A DNA stretch of 64,000 bases from Scortum barcoo (GCA_023238725.1 CM041550.1:24947586-25011585); one strand, 5' to 3'. Numbered from the stretch's first letter, positions 37,404 through 51,267 are shown. Notes: generated from the sequence alone by a model not told the origin. Numbers and translations: made by a program.

Positions 37404-37528
37404 TAAAAAGAAAAAAAAACAGAGACAGAAAAAAGGAAGAAAAAGGAACATTCACAATAAATTTTCCAGCCGCTCTCTGTTTGGTCTGGCCTCTTTTCTT
37501 TTTTTTTTTTTTTTTTCTCTTTTTTTTA
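37404..37528 (-). other. Complementary homopurine and homopyrimidine tracts in actr3 3' UTR
   Basis: In the mRNA sense a nearly pure A/G tract (37528-37491) is followed about 45 nt later by a nearly pure U/C tract (37447-37404). The two could pair into a long imperfect stem. Confidence 0.6.
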
Positions 37529-37695
37529 TATTCTGGATCGCCTTCTCGTCCCACACATCCATTGCTGAACAAGAAATCAAAAAGCACAGAAGCACCACCG
37601 TCCTCCACCTCCTGAGCCTGTCCTTTACACAGCCTAACATCACTGCCCCCTACTGCAGCCCCCACCCACCACTCTTAGACTCTGGAGGTCCAAAG

Positions 37696-40600
37696 TTAAG
37701 ACATGACTCCGAACACGGGGTTGTGGCGACAGATGCTCGGCCCGATCTCTTCGTAATCCTTTTTGGTGTGGCAAACCTGGTAGAACTCCGGCTGTGGAAG
37801 CACAAGTGAAGATGAAGGTTAGTATGAACTTAGGTCTACATAAGAACATTAAAGAAATGGAAAGGAAAAAAAGTTGCATATATTTGCATCTCTATTTTTA
37901 GGTGAAGTTGTTTTCTTTGTTCATGCATGATGCATATTTAATGTGTTTGAAACAAACTGCAGTTGCTGCTGCTGAGAAAAGTGGCACTTTCTTTGCATCA
38001 GAGAACCTTTCTCAAACAGAGCAGATGGCACAGGTTTGGAAAGCAAACGTAAAAGCTCTCCGAGTCTATCTGAAATTTGAAATTTTAATTGTATGTTTTT
38101 TCTACAGGTCTGCACATGTACTGTGCACCTCTTGAAAAAAGTACAGAGAAGGAAGAAATGAGAAGGAAGACCAACACTTTGAATCATTTAGACTTTGTTT
38201 CTGAGAAACCATGTTTGTTAAGACAGGTGGTATAAAATATTCCAACATTCCTGCAGCAAGGACAAACAGCATTTCTATTTTTTCATATAAATATAGTAAA
38301 AAAAGATTTAAGAAATCTTAAAATCACATTGACATGATTGTTGATTAGTAAAATCACTCTTTTATTTCCTGATTGAAGTTGAACTTGAAATAATGACACA
38401 GCTGTGTTGTAACAAGTGGTAATAAATGAATAATAAACGAGTTTGAAATAATGATGTATATTTTTACAAAAATGTTAAAGACAATTTCTCTGGGTTCTTT
38501 GATATTTATCTGCTGACATATTGGTGGAATTATCTACAGATCACATGATGATGACGACGTGGATTTCTATAAAGAACATAATTTTGGAAGCTGATAATGA
38601 AGAGCATCAGGGTTTCACTGAGAAACCCAAGACATTAAAAAAAAACAGCAATTATTCTTATCAGGAAGCTTCCTATTAAAATTTAACATCAATTAGCCTA
38701 TTGTGGATCAGCTGTCAGAGACCGTCGCTCAGTCAAATTTCCTGCTGGTAAAATTATCTTCACTCACATAAAATAACTCATCATGGGAGAAAAGAGGAAT
38801 ATTGAAATGTCACCACCCACAGCATTCACTTCCACTCAGTTAGACAGAAATAAACTGAAACAAAGCAGTGTTGAACTAAAGTACTGCATGCCCTTCAATG
38901 TCACACAGGATAAAAGCCATAAAGCAGGTGACTCTGAAAATAGATGTCCTGCTGTTAAAACGTACAGGTAGTGTCTGGAATACTTACAGTTGATGCTAAC
39001 ATTGATCCACCAAACCACACTGCATATCTCTGCATATGATGCGTGATGACTTGGACATCGATTGGTTTGGGCTGTGGAGAGAGTGACAGAGAGAAGATTC
39101 AGGGCTCAGCACAGGGTACAAAATTAATAATACGGGACAGAATGAGGTGGATTAACTGGAAGGTTTTTAAGAATAATGACATTTGGAAATGGTCATTGTT
39201 TCACAGATATTTTCAACATGTTCTGTACAGCAGAGCAAAATCTCTCTTCACAATGCAGTAGTAATTCACAGTCACAGTAAACCTCAGTTTAAAGATGTAA
39301 TCCAAGTACAAAAATACCACAGAAAATCTCTGATGACTATTTGTTAGAAGGGTTTTAAATGTCACACTTGTTATTTCAGGACTGATCCCACTTGTTGCAG
39401 ACAAAACCTGCACTCTCGCTTGTGAAATTTAGCACATTTTCCATTTATTTTCTGGACTCTGATTAGCTGCGTTCACCATCTGCTTCTTCCATGCCTGAGG
39501 TGGACTTACAGATGCCAGTCAGCTCAGCCTCGGGCTGGATGACATTTAACATGTCTTCTAAATGAGTCATAGGAATTGGATTCATAGCTTGACAAACTAA
39601 GGCAGAGGCAGGAGAGATTAACTATATACTTCTTCCCTGAAGGTGAAACTATTAAATTGTAGATTTTCTTAGGTTTATACTTGACACATTTGCTATTGAA
39701 ATCAACTAATCTACATTCAATGGACATCTGTTCCAACGATCATTGCAGTGGGAAAGGACATAAACATAAAGACAATCTATCTCAGTTCAACTCCTGACGC
39801 AGTAATTGTGTTTTTGTCGACCAGTATCGATCTTTGCAGCGTATAAATTAATGTGCACTCTCACCTTGAGCTTGCCTCCACTCAGCTCCTCACTCATCTT
39901 CAGTCGGGCATCAACTGTTCTCTTTAAATCTCTTTGCAGACGCCGCCCAAAGTCCCTGAACATGGTGGAGCCTCCTGACAGAACAATGTTCTGTGAAAAA
40001 AAAGGTGATGGGGAATACACAGCTGAAGAATAAGAAGCACTTAACACAGGTGACCTGCTACAGACCAGTCTGAGAAAACACTGTACCACTTGATCAACAC
40101 AGTGACGTTACAATCTCACTCACTCCTTTTCATCATTGCAGTCTCTGCTCAGTCAGGAAAATCGTGCAGAAAGCTGGTCAGTGTCACAAAATACGTGTCA
40201 ACAGTTGAGAATGACACAAAATCTGCACCCGACTAATTATTAGAAATAATGCTATTCATTTCTTTAAACAAACTGCTTAACCTAACCCAACCATGTGATA
40301 CTAGCTGGCACATCGAATGTTCCACTAGATATAATGCAGCAAGACTGCTGGTTGTAACCATGCTAACCTGCTTTGAAATGAATCAAAGAAAAAAAGCTCT
40401 TCGCTGAACATCACACTGAAGAGCTCTGAATCATTCACTGTCAGAATATTGAATAATAAACCGTGTAATAACTCTAGATATACTCAGACCAGGTCTTTTT
40501 GAATGGTGAAATGTATTTCAGAAAGCTCACCTTATAGAGAGGACGCCTGACATCAATGGGGCAGTTCTGAATGACTTCGTCCACAACTTCAGAGATGGGC

Positions 40601-43600
40601 TGGGTGAAGTCAGGGTTGGCAAACTGGGATTGTAAGTGAACAAAGAAGACGTGTTATACTGTGCTGTGTGTGTGTGTGTGTGTGTGTGTGTACCAAAGCC
40701 ACGACAGTAGTTAACACACACCAAAGTGTGCCCTGAGTTATCTGAAGTGGAATGTCCAGGATCTCTCCCCTCTGTCAGAGACTCTGTGTATAAAGCTTGC
40801 AGCACTGCAGAGGATACTCATTATGACTGTTCAGAAGATGTACTATGACCTGCATGACTGGACCAAGCGGGACCAAGTCTGTTTCAAGTCTGGACCAGCT
40901 GGTGCTGACAGTCAGACAGAACAATGTGTTTGAGCATTCTGATGACCAGTCTCCTGATCCAGTCTCTGCCATTGTTCTCATTAGGATTATTATTTTAAAC
41001 AGGCTTGAGTGTTATGGCTTGAATCAAAAATGTCAACATCACACAGGTTGGACTAATAAACTGTCTCTCTAGCCTCCCCTTTTGCCCTTTTTAAAACAAA
41101 AATATAGCATAACTTAGCAAGGCAAATGGAATGTTTAGAGGCTGCCTATCATGGAAAGTCTAATCATCTATCTGATTCCCCCTAAACTGACTCACCTTTG
41201 AGGCTGTGGTTTCTCTCTATGTGGGCTGTCTATTCTTTGTAGGCTTCAATAACACAATTCAGTGAAGAAAGTTGTGCTCCCTGCTTTGATTCACACTGAC
41301 CTCTGGGTGGAAGAAGATCTCAGGCCCCAGGAAGCGCTCGTAGCCCACATCGATGGTGAACTCCTTCTTGCTGATGGCGTTGATGCCGGTGTACTGCTTG
41401 ATCCACTTGGAGCCATCCGTGTCGTACTTGCTGAACTCTTTGACTAAATCTGGGCACACATAGCTGAACCGCTCCTGATGGGGGAGAGCACAAGTAAAGT
41501 TGTATAATCAGCTTCAGCACAGCACAAAAAACAACAATGTTACCTTGGTGCTAATGATTCCCTGTAAGTGTAGCTGAGTAAGTGTTAGTGAGGCTTGGAA
41601 AACATGGTTGCAGTATCTCCTGCCTTATGTTTAAGGTCAACAGCTCACATTGACACATCACTGTGTGTCCAAGGCTGTTTAGTGAAGAGTGTCAGTTAAT
41701 GCTTTGGAGTTTTATGGTGCTATCTGGTGCAAACCTGCCAACTTTGAATGGCTTTAGATCGGTAATAGGTCACAATGTTATGTTTATCAGCAGGAATTTC
41801 ATATATTCTGCCTGCTGATGGGGCACCCATAATTTATTCCTCACCACCCGTACAGCTGACTGTGTAGTCAGTGGTATCATTATCACTGCTGCTAGCTGCG
41901 GGCCTGTGATGAGTTGAATCTTTTAAAGCTTTGAAGGTGGGGATGGAACAGACAGTGGGTGATGCTTCCTCTCCTTAGATTGGTCACTTTCTACACCCAC
42001 AGTAAAGTTAATCCATTCAAAGTGTGCATGAAATGTATTTTGACGGTTTGTTCTCTCACTGGTTTGTAGTCCCTCTAATCAGGCTAAGTTATAAGTTAGT
42101 CATGAGAGCAGGGACTGCTTTTTATTGGTGGTATATTACACTGCTATTCAGGGAGTTAAGACACATAGAATTTGAAAACTTGCACATTTGGAGTGCAACT
42201 GATTTGGCTTCTGTAACAATGAATATGAATGAGCAGAACATAGCAGTATACTGCATTCAGAGATGTCATTAGTTTGACTGGCAGGGAATGTGGTCCATAC
42301 TGCAGGCCACACAGCTGCAGAATTAACATTTCCAGATATGACTGGATATATCCACCATGTGCATCCCCTCAATGCTAATGCTAATTATTTCAATTCACAT
42401 GATTTCTTGTTTGTCTCAGGATAATGAAGAATGGTCCTTGACATTGAGGACAAAGTCCTGGATAACAAGCTATTTAATAAACATGGAGGAATTGTGGAGA
42501 ACTGAGGTGAATCAATAAGATGTGCTGACTGACAGAGGGAGCAACAGTAAGGGAAAAGAAATGACATTAACATAAAGTCATATCTCTCTGTAAAAAGTAA
42601 CTGCTATAGTTTGAGTCTGTACTGCTGTCATTATTCATCCACAGCATGGGTTGATCTCAGTATTCATTATGAGAAATTGAAGAAACAAAAACAGAAGCAG
42701 TTTTCAAAAGCAGGCCTATAGTGCCACCAGGTGTCCTCATAAAAAAATCTGAAAATCTCAAATTATAATTTTCCATCTGGTTTTCCAAACTGAAGAATAG
42801 AATCATCACTGTCATTATGGAGCTAAAGTTAGAAGAAACACCACCTTGTGAATATGGGATGGGTAAAAATAATGAGCTATGTTGACTGTCCCTCTACCAG
42901 CATGTCAGTTACAGACATCATACACCTCATCACAGTTAAACAGATCACTTCACCACTGCTCCTCAGCCTCCTGATAAACAAAGGTTAACCTACACCCTCA
43001 AAGGAATCTGACAACTAATTGTTTTCTTTTTCCAGTAGCTCATTCAATCAATTCCAATTCTGTGTCCAAAAAATGAGAAAGTTTAAATATAAAATGTGTT
43101 TATGATTATGTGATGATGCCAAATATATATCATCAAGACAGGTGATGTGTTATTATTCAGCAGAACAACATAAACATGAAACACTAATATGAATTTCACT
43201 TTTATTTTCACTGTTATGTGAGAAGATGAAATGTCCATCTGATGTTTTATTATTCATTAAAAGATGGTTTAATGATTTAATCATGACTTCTTTGTAACAA
43301 AGGCTCTCTACATAATAGAAGAGATTTATTCGCTAACTGTCACGATGCCACAGTGTAAGCCAAATCTTCAAAACGTACTCAGAGCAGAACAGCCACAGCC
43401 AGCAGGGTGCTGTGTGCCTGTTACCAACACTTTAACTGCTGTGAAACTAGAGGCCTGTGTGTTGTATCCCACTGACGGACTAACGTATGTGTCCACAGTC
43501 ATCATCATTGTCTTCTTAGCAGAGAGGCTGGCTGACGGGAATTACCCACCTTCACTGCCTTGGCTGTCTCCAGCGACTGCTCCGGTGGGATGCCCACCTC

Positions 43601-44456
43601 CCTCTCCCTCAGGAGCTGCTGGGTGAAGTAGGTGATGTCTCGTCCTGCGATGGGAATGTGCTTTATACAGCTGCCAATAACATAACCTTCAGCCTGACAG
43701 AGACAGAAGAATAAATAAAGGGGCAGATAGGAAGAGAAGAAAACACTATGTTAGATAATAGAAGTACAAATTTTTCAAAAATACAAGACACCAAGTCCTC
43801 TGTTGTTGTGGGCTGATGTTTTTCCACCAGATATGCATACTGCGAGGCCTTCTCCATATCCCCACGGTGTTGTGTTTGGCTTGTTTTTTGCACATGTTCA
43901 GCCGTGGCTACAGATATGCTGATTCAGTCACCCAGCCCCTAAATAGATTCTGCAAGCACATTTCCTAAAATTGAGTAATTCCTTCCAGCCTCTCGAATGC
44001 TGTGGCCTACTTTTAAACATCAACACTATCCCGTTACTGAGCTATGACACAGGTGGAAATATGTTTTTTTTAAAGGGAAGAAATTCTTCAGTTTTGTCTA
44101 CATAGTGTATAAAACCTCAATATAAGACTTCTTTACACACAGCTGCCTATAACCATGGCTAAATGAGTCATCAGTGTTTACATTTACAGTAAGAAATGAA
44201 TGGAATGAGCACATATACTTAAGAAAGCAGACCACAAACATAAATACTGATGTAAGAACTAGGAAGTGTGTCTGTGTGTGCGTCTAAGAGCAATCACGTG
44301 GACTGTGTCTTTTGGTGAGCGTGTGCCTGTTGATCTACAAACTCACCACAGGGATGACGTGGGTGACACCATCTCCGCTGTCGATAACAGTGCCAGTCAG
44401 CGTCCTCTCTCCCACCTGTCTGGACGTCCAGGAGGCTGCTAGAGCAAGCACAGCCT

Positions 44457-44501
<45 letters not shown>

Positions 44502-47500
44502 AAATATCATAGTGATAATCTGACTGTGCTCACATGTAAATAGGCTACAGTTATGGTCCAACATAATCCTATGTACTACTACTGTATAGACGACAGTGAC
44601 ATTAGGAAGCAGCACACATGTAAAAAGATTAATTAAAAAGTTTTGAGTGCATATTAGAATAAAAAGATAATAAATCACATGGGAGAAATATCTTAAGTAT
44701 TAAGTGCATTTTCATTCACAAACTAGATAACCCAGCAGGTCTCACCTGCACAGCGATGTACAGCCCGGGTACGTTGAAGGACTCAAACATGATCTCGGCT
44801 GTGTACTCTCGGTTTTCTGGTGTGTTCAGAGGAGGCTCTGTCTGCAAACAGAGAAGTTGCACACAAACACAGCGCAGTTATTGAAAGCCTGCAAACAATC
44901 TTGGCTGCGAAGAGCTTGTTGTAGTTTAGTCACCCTTGGCCAGTGAACTGAAATGTTTATTTTACACTGAGAGAAGACAGCAGAAGAAATAAACGTCCAT
45001 CAGGAGCATGAATCTGTTCTGGGCTGACCACGTTTTAAGCCTCTTACCAGGAGGAAGTAGTGGTCCTCAGGCTCAGCCCTCAGGTACTTGAAGATGATCT
45101 GCTCCATGAAGCGCTCCATCAGGTCCCAGTCCTCTACGATCCCATGACGGATTGGCCACTGTTGGCATAATGGTTGAGCTAATTAGAACACTGCGTGCTA
45201 GATATGATGGCAGAAAAAACACATTAATATAACCTACAAAGGTAGCACTCCCTCTCGGTGATTCGAATGGTCTTATAAAATATTATAATCTTGTCTTCTG
45301 GATTATTAGTCTTTGGATTAAACATCCTCTCTATATGGTTGCTCTAGCTCCACATTTTTGTGAAATCACAACACACCTCTATTTCAGTGAAGCTGAATAA
45401 CTGTACTGCTCTTCAACATACAGCTGTATTCATGCTCAAATAACCTCCAAAATGTTGTATGTGTGGATACTGTATGTGAGCAGCAGCCTTTACTAAGGCA
45501 TAATAGGACTTTCATAAAGAAATACGACAACAGGTCAGCAGATAAGTCCAACAACAACATCTAAAATACAGCACTTAAGTTGTTCTGCCAGGGTCAGCAG
45601 GTGCAGCTTTATATATAAAAGTAAGTAAAATGTAAGTAAGTCAGTCAGTCAGTCTAATGACCATCATTAAGGCTGCATTCTATTGAGGTGTTCCAGTTCC
45701 CTTAGCTGTGTCCCAATGCCACATTACATATGAAAAATCATATATGTGCTGTGGCTGTACTTTTATTACACATTTCTTATTTATGTCCCAGATAAACAGA
45801 AATAATGGCATCTGACCTAATTTTAAGATTTTCTGAATCATTTCTAACCTCTGAACAACTAACGCATAAATGCAAATCAACATCCTTTGAGTGGGCCATA
45901 TAGTTAAAGAAATAAATTAAATGTATCCTGCAAATGTTTCAGTTATCTTGAGAGTTGTTTCCTACACTGCTTTTGGCCCTGGTAAAGTCTCTCTCCTCGT
46001 TCACATCGCTCACCACTGCAACAGTGTGGTGTGAAAGTCTCTCCTTTGACCTGCTTCTTGTTTCCGAATCATTAAATGCATTACACATAGGATCACATAG
46101 GATGTATCAGTTCTCTAAAAAAACTGAAACATATTTTTTTCTGTGGGTGTGTTGAGCTGTCAGGGTCAGGTACCTTAGTGGAATATGTGGGCTTGTCTAC
46201 TGCTTCATCTCCGATGTAGAAATCCAAGTCATCCACCCCCTTCATCATCCTCCGCTGGGCCTGGTCTCCGACCTTGGCTGACTCTTTGATGGCGATACCT
46301 GACAAGAAAACACAGAATTCACTAAAGAGCAGAGAGGACAAACTCAGACACTTACAAAGTTGTCTACATTTTACTGGTAAATAAAGTTCAAAAGATTTGA
46401 TTTCATTTATTGAACATTTAAAAATATAGTGCATAGCATATAAAAACTAAAGCTTTAAAGACCCTAAAGGATTTGAACAATGATGCATGTTACAGGGATG
46501 GTCTCAGGTAATAGGAAGGAGGATAAATTCTTATTGGAACTGATTTAAAAAACAAACAAATAAATGTTAAAACAGAACATTTTCCTCATATCAAAGATGC
46601 TTCATGGTCATTGTTGCCATGGACAATGGCATGCTTGGCTGATGTGAGGGGAATTCAATGCACAGTGAAATACTCACATGATGGAACGATAAACTGTGGC
46701 TCTGTGTTCCCTGCATACCCCAGCTTGGTGTAGCTGCAAAAGAAAAGCATCACATGTCATTATATTAAAGATGCATGTTGTGGACAAAACCAACCACCTG
46801 CTGTACTGCTGGCACACTATTTGCATATGTGAAAGTTTATTTCAGTAAAGATTATTTTTGGCTGTGGTCACCAACGCTATCGTTTTGATCAATGCCATCA
46901 CTGTCCTTTGGCGGATTGGTTGGGTGCCAAAAGCAGCAGCAGCTCTGCAGTTTGCTAATGGGAGGCCATTAAAAGAGCCATTCATGTCGCATTGGGAAAC
47001 TGAAGACTATTCATATTTGTCTATTGAAAAAAAAAAAATCACTTCTGCATAAACTGACCATCTTTCATATAAACTAGCTGTGACCTCAACACTGCTGTTT
47101 TATTGCTAACTCCTCTATGCAATAAAACAGCAAGCAAAGAGGGAAGTAGTATAAATAGATAAATGACGTAAAGATTTTTAAAAATCATTATGACTCGGAC
47201 GCACATGCAAAATTTCAACTTCATGCTCATATAACAGTCAGTAAGACACCTTCAGCCTTAGCACCAAAGACTTTACAGCCTTCTGTGTCTCTGCTCTGGA
47301 CAAATGGTGTTTTGCAGGGCACATGTTAACCAGATGTAGTCCTGACTGCAGTAGGCCCAGACTCCAATACTTCCTGCACACAGGGCCCAAGGGACTGATA
47401 GAGGACACTGCTGACGACTGCCAAAGCACTGTGGGCATAATAAGCAACATCCTGGTCATAATAGTGGCTCCTTTGAATTCAGCTTTATAGAAAAGAAGCA

Positions 47501-50500
47501 AGAAGGGCCACACCAGCAGTCTTTCAATGAAATGACCTAGGAATGTGCTAAAATGTACTAAAAAGTCTGAAATATGAGTTATAACATTAAAAACTGATTG
47601 TCTTTGGTTTATTCATATACATAAGTACAACCATGTTTATGATTTATTTTTAAAGTCAGACGTTCAATCAAAAATGTCTTTTTCCTTGATAAAAGTCTTT
47701 CTATTGCAACTGAACTTGTGCGTTTCATTTTTATGTAGAAAACAACAGACATTTGTGTAAAACAAATACAGAAAGGAAGTAGAAATATAAGACAAAGACA
47801 CACTCTACAATGACTACTGCTGCATGGTTGACTGCTACCACTTCAGTGCAAAACATCACAGCAACAACAGTTTGTATAATACAAAAAATATAGGCTGACC
47901 TTCATAATCCCTGCTGAACATCACCCCCTGAGCACATAAGTGATACTACACTTGTTTTAATGTATGCAACAAAAAGATGCTATTTCAATGTGAAACATTT
48001 GAATGACGCAGGTGCCTTAGTTACTATCCAAGTCTAAAAAAAATGGAGAGAAAATACTTTCCTCATAAACATGGGATCAAAAGCTCCTGTGTGGTGTACA
48101 TGTGTGTGTGTTTAGCTAGAAGACTAAACAAAAGTCTGCTTCCCAGCTGAAAACAGATGGACTGAGATTTATGTCCTTCTTTTGTCAAATAACATCACCC
48201 TCCTCCAACACGAACTGACAGTACCTGACAGGCGACAGTGAGCCACCATTTTTTCTACTTAGGAGCTAAAAACATGGTGTGGTGTGTGAATAAAGTTAGA
48301 TAATCTGATAAGGCAACTTCCCCTACCTGTCATGTACACAGAAGAACAAACAGAGCTGCCCATGTGGATTCTCTGAAGGTAGAGCCAGTAGAAGCACAAT
48401 GGGAACACGCAGCTGATCATGTTTAAATATAGTAGAAAACTGTGGGAAATGCTTTGTAGGACCAATATATGCAGTATTAATAAAAATAATAGTACAATTT
48501 CTTTTTAAACTTTACACTGCCTTGTAATCCAGGGACTGATAATCCTTCACTACCTGTAGTCAAAGCTGACTGCCAAAGCCTGAAAGATTCGTACTGTTCG
48601 ATTATATACTAGATCAGACTGACAATGGTTGTCATGAAAAATCTTGTGCAACTTATTTATTGGTTTCAACATAAAATGTACCAGTGTGTCACTATAATCA
48701 CTCATGAATGGTGTGTCCCATGGTCTGACTGCTTTTTTACACTCAACATGACATCACCCCTTTGTAGCTTTCAACCAAAAAAAAAAAAGAAAAAAGCACA
48801 GATTGCTGTTCAGAGATACAGCTGCCTCATGACAGTAACACCAACATGGGCTGACAGACACAAAAAGCAGCAGCACTCTGAACACCTTCATACCACAGAA
48901 CAGCCCCAGCTTGTCTACCTCAACCTGCCTCAACAAGCCTCAAATACAGCTCGCGTCGACGTGTGGACGGTGGACATCAACGCACTGGACAGCTGGAGCA
49001 GAACCAAACCAGCTCAACTACTGAAGCAATGCGTATTAGCCTCGTTATTCTAAGTTTGAAACTTTTTGGGGAATCTTACACATGGTTATCTTTAGCTTGA
49101 TAAAGCATCTACTTTTAGAAAATGACATGAGAAAGCCTGTCATCTATAACATAGGTCTACTTTACCTGACTGAGGCTCAGGACTGATTGTAGCCTCATGT
49201 TAGGAAATTTCAGCTGTTTGCTTAAGACAGATGAAGAATGACTCCTCCCAGCCAGTCGACCGCACCAAGCTGCAACACCTGAGCTTTCTTCCTGCTACAG
49301 GAGTGCTAGTTTTGCACAGAAGACAACCTAAGTCAAAGTAAACCCAAATCTAGATCTGACTGTGGTTCTTTCACTGCATGGTCAAGCAGTAAAACCTAAT
49401 AATAGCAGACAGACATTCTAAGAGGTTGATGTGTGAAAGGAAGTTAAGTTGTCAATGTTGGGACATGGCGAGCATGACTCAGAGACAGCTGTTGAACTCC
49501 CCCAGCACTTAACAACATCTGCCGATAGCTGGTACTCTCTGACAAAGCTGCAAAGCCAGAGCGCACCAGTTAGTTTCCACTTAAAAAGGACTAACGATGA
49601 CGTAAATGTCAAGGCTTATTTCTGCAGATAAAAACAGTAAGTCCGGTAGTCACTGATATCAGAACATATGTGCTATGACTGTAAGGCTTGGCTAGAAAGT
49701 GGAAGCCATCTGCCTGATGAGCACAGACTAGCAGCCTAACCTAATTCTGCACTTTCCTTTGCTGTCCCAGCGCAGAGCAGAGGCAGCAGACTGGTTAATG
49801 GCCCAAAGGAAGGAGGGGTATGAGCGGGGAGGTATGCAGTGTGAGGAGTGACTAGTTCAAGCCTCTACATGCAGGCAATGCAAACCACTTTTAGCCCCCT
49901 AAAGCAAGTGAGCATACATACCACACTGAGCACTGTGATTCTGCACGTCTGCATCCATTAAAAGACATTCCCCTCCTCTAAGTGACAATCATTCATAAAA
50001 CCAATCAGCGAGTGTGTGGCTTCATGTGGACACCATCAAAAAAATGACATCTATCAGCTGTTAATCATTGTTTAAATGTTCATATAGGAGGAAATAATTC
50101 AGTTTTCTGATGGCACAAGCAGGAGAGGCTGTGTGCACACTGATCAATACAATCAGGGCTGCAGGAGCCTCTCTGCATTATTCTGTCTTTCCTTTAAAAC
50201 AACCTCCGCTGCTGAGGAGGATTCTTACCGGGTCAACACTAATGAGACAGTCCAGTTAGGAAAATAATCGGTGGCCCGACAAAGAAAAGAAATTAGAGAA
50301 GTTAATGAAAAAAGCATGCTCGGATGCCGAGAAACGACCATATATGGACTAAAAAGCGTGAATGAGGAAGTGTAGGCTGAGTAGGAAGTAGTACTGCGCC
50401 TGCTCACATCCAGACTACAGAGCTGAGGGAGTCCTGAATTTGACGAGCTCAAGTCACAGCTGTGTTCACGGTTCACCGTGGAAAACCGTGGAAATGAACA

Positions 50501-50783
50501 AAGAGCGCTCCACCACACAGACGGCCTGTCAGCTGCAAATGAATGAAAGCAGCTGTGAGGGGAAACACACACGTACACACAGAGAGAGGCTGGCTTCTTG
50601 CAGAAATCCCTCCGACAGGAAGAAAACACACTGTGGTGATGAAAGCTCGCTAATGATGAAACCGGTGACCGAGCAGCAGAGCGAGCATCAACCATAAACG
50701 GTGTGTGTGTGCAGCTCAGCGGCTTTATCTGCGGAGACTATCAGTGTCAGTGTCAGTTAGCATGTTAGCTAGCTGGCTAGCTG

Positions 50784-50881
<98 letters not shown>

Positions 50882-51024
50882 CTGACACTGACAGTCTCTC
50901 TGGCCGTACTCAGCCCCTCGGTAACACCGGAGCTCCCCCGGTCTGCACCGCGACCATGCGGTCCGGTCTGAACAGCTCACCCCGTGCCGCAGTCGACAAC
51001 ACACGCCGGTAACCGTCCAGCCAT
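37696..51024 (-). CDS. actr3: Actin-related protein 3 (Arp2/3 complex subunit), 12 coding exons
   Basis: This encodes Arp3, an actin-fold subunit that forms the nucleating Arp2-Arp3 pair of the Arp2/3 complex. The complex builds branched actin at the cell cortex and on endosomes. Coding exons, 5' to 3' on the minus strand: 50981-51024, 46678-46733, 46174-46298, 45048-45158, 44746-44841, 44347-44454, 43550-43693, 41301-41474, 40531-40623, 39865-39990, 38988-39071, 37696-37791. All introns are GT-AG and phases join to 1257 nt, that is 418 residues, the same as human ACTR3. The start [15 protein letters not shown] matches the family. The nucleotide-binding loops are intact: DCGTGYTK (11-18), IDSGDG (168-173) and LSGGSTMF (321-328). 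The protein ends [20 protein letters not shown] and AISKKEF identify ACTR3 rather than the ACTR3B paralogue. Intron 1 is 4.2 kb. Confidence 0.97.
40665..40690. repeat. (TG)n microsatellite in actr3 intron 8
   Basis: A (TG)13 tract lying about 40 bp upstream, in the transcript sense, of the exon at 40531-40623. In the actr3 RNA it reads as CA repeat. Confidence 0.9.
44459..44498. repeat. (CA)20 tract abutting the actr3 exon 6 acceptor
   Basis: Forty uninterrupted bases of CA on the plus strand read as (UG)20 in the actr3 pre-mRNA. The tract ends four bases before the exon at 44454, so the 3' splice site is (TG)n-CTAG. It occupies the place of the polypyrimidine tract. Confidence 0.97.
50787..50879. 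repeat. (AC)46 microsatellite in actr3 intron 1
   Basis: Ninety-three bases of uninterrupted AC, the longest simple repeat in the window. It begins about 100 bp inside intron 1 from the first 5' splice site (50980), within the GC-rich promoter-proximal region. In the transcript it is (UG)n. Confidence 0.97.
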
Positions 51025-51234
51025 CTCTCCCCGGGTCTCTGCTGTCTCGGAGCGGTGAAATGTGGCGGATTATCGGGCTGTGTCGGCTGGAGGATCTGAA
51101 GAGCCGTCCACAGGCGGAACCCTGAGCCCGCACACTGCCGCGTCCACTTCCGCACTCGGCTGCTGGCAGGCAGGGAGAGGCAAGATGGCGGAGACCGGGC
51201 AGAGCGGAGCAGGCGGGGCGGAGCGGCTGTCAAT

Positions 51235-51267
<33 letters not shown>

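Noticed and set aside
37213..37809. 198-codon plus-strand open frame
   Set aside because: It lies antisense to the actr3 last exon and 3' UTR, is dominated by runs of F, K and I from homopolymer tracts and has no domain.
50225..50695. 156-codon minus-strand open frame in actr3 intron 1
   Set aside because: Low-complexity Ser/Phe-rich composition, no homology recognised, and actr3 splicing from 50981 to 46733 is complete without it.
50787..50879. CRISPR-like array
   Set aside because: It is a dinucleotide microsatellite with no spacers, in vertebrate DNA.
50705..50971. Frames made of His-Thr or Cys-Val repeats
   Set aside because: They are translations of the (AC)46 microsatellite.
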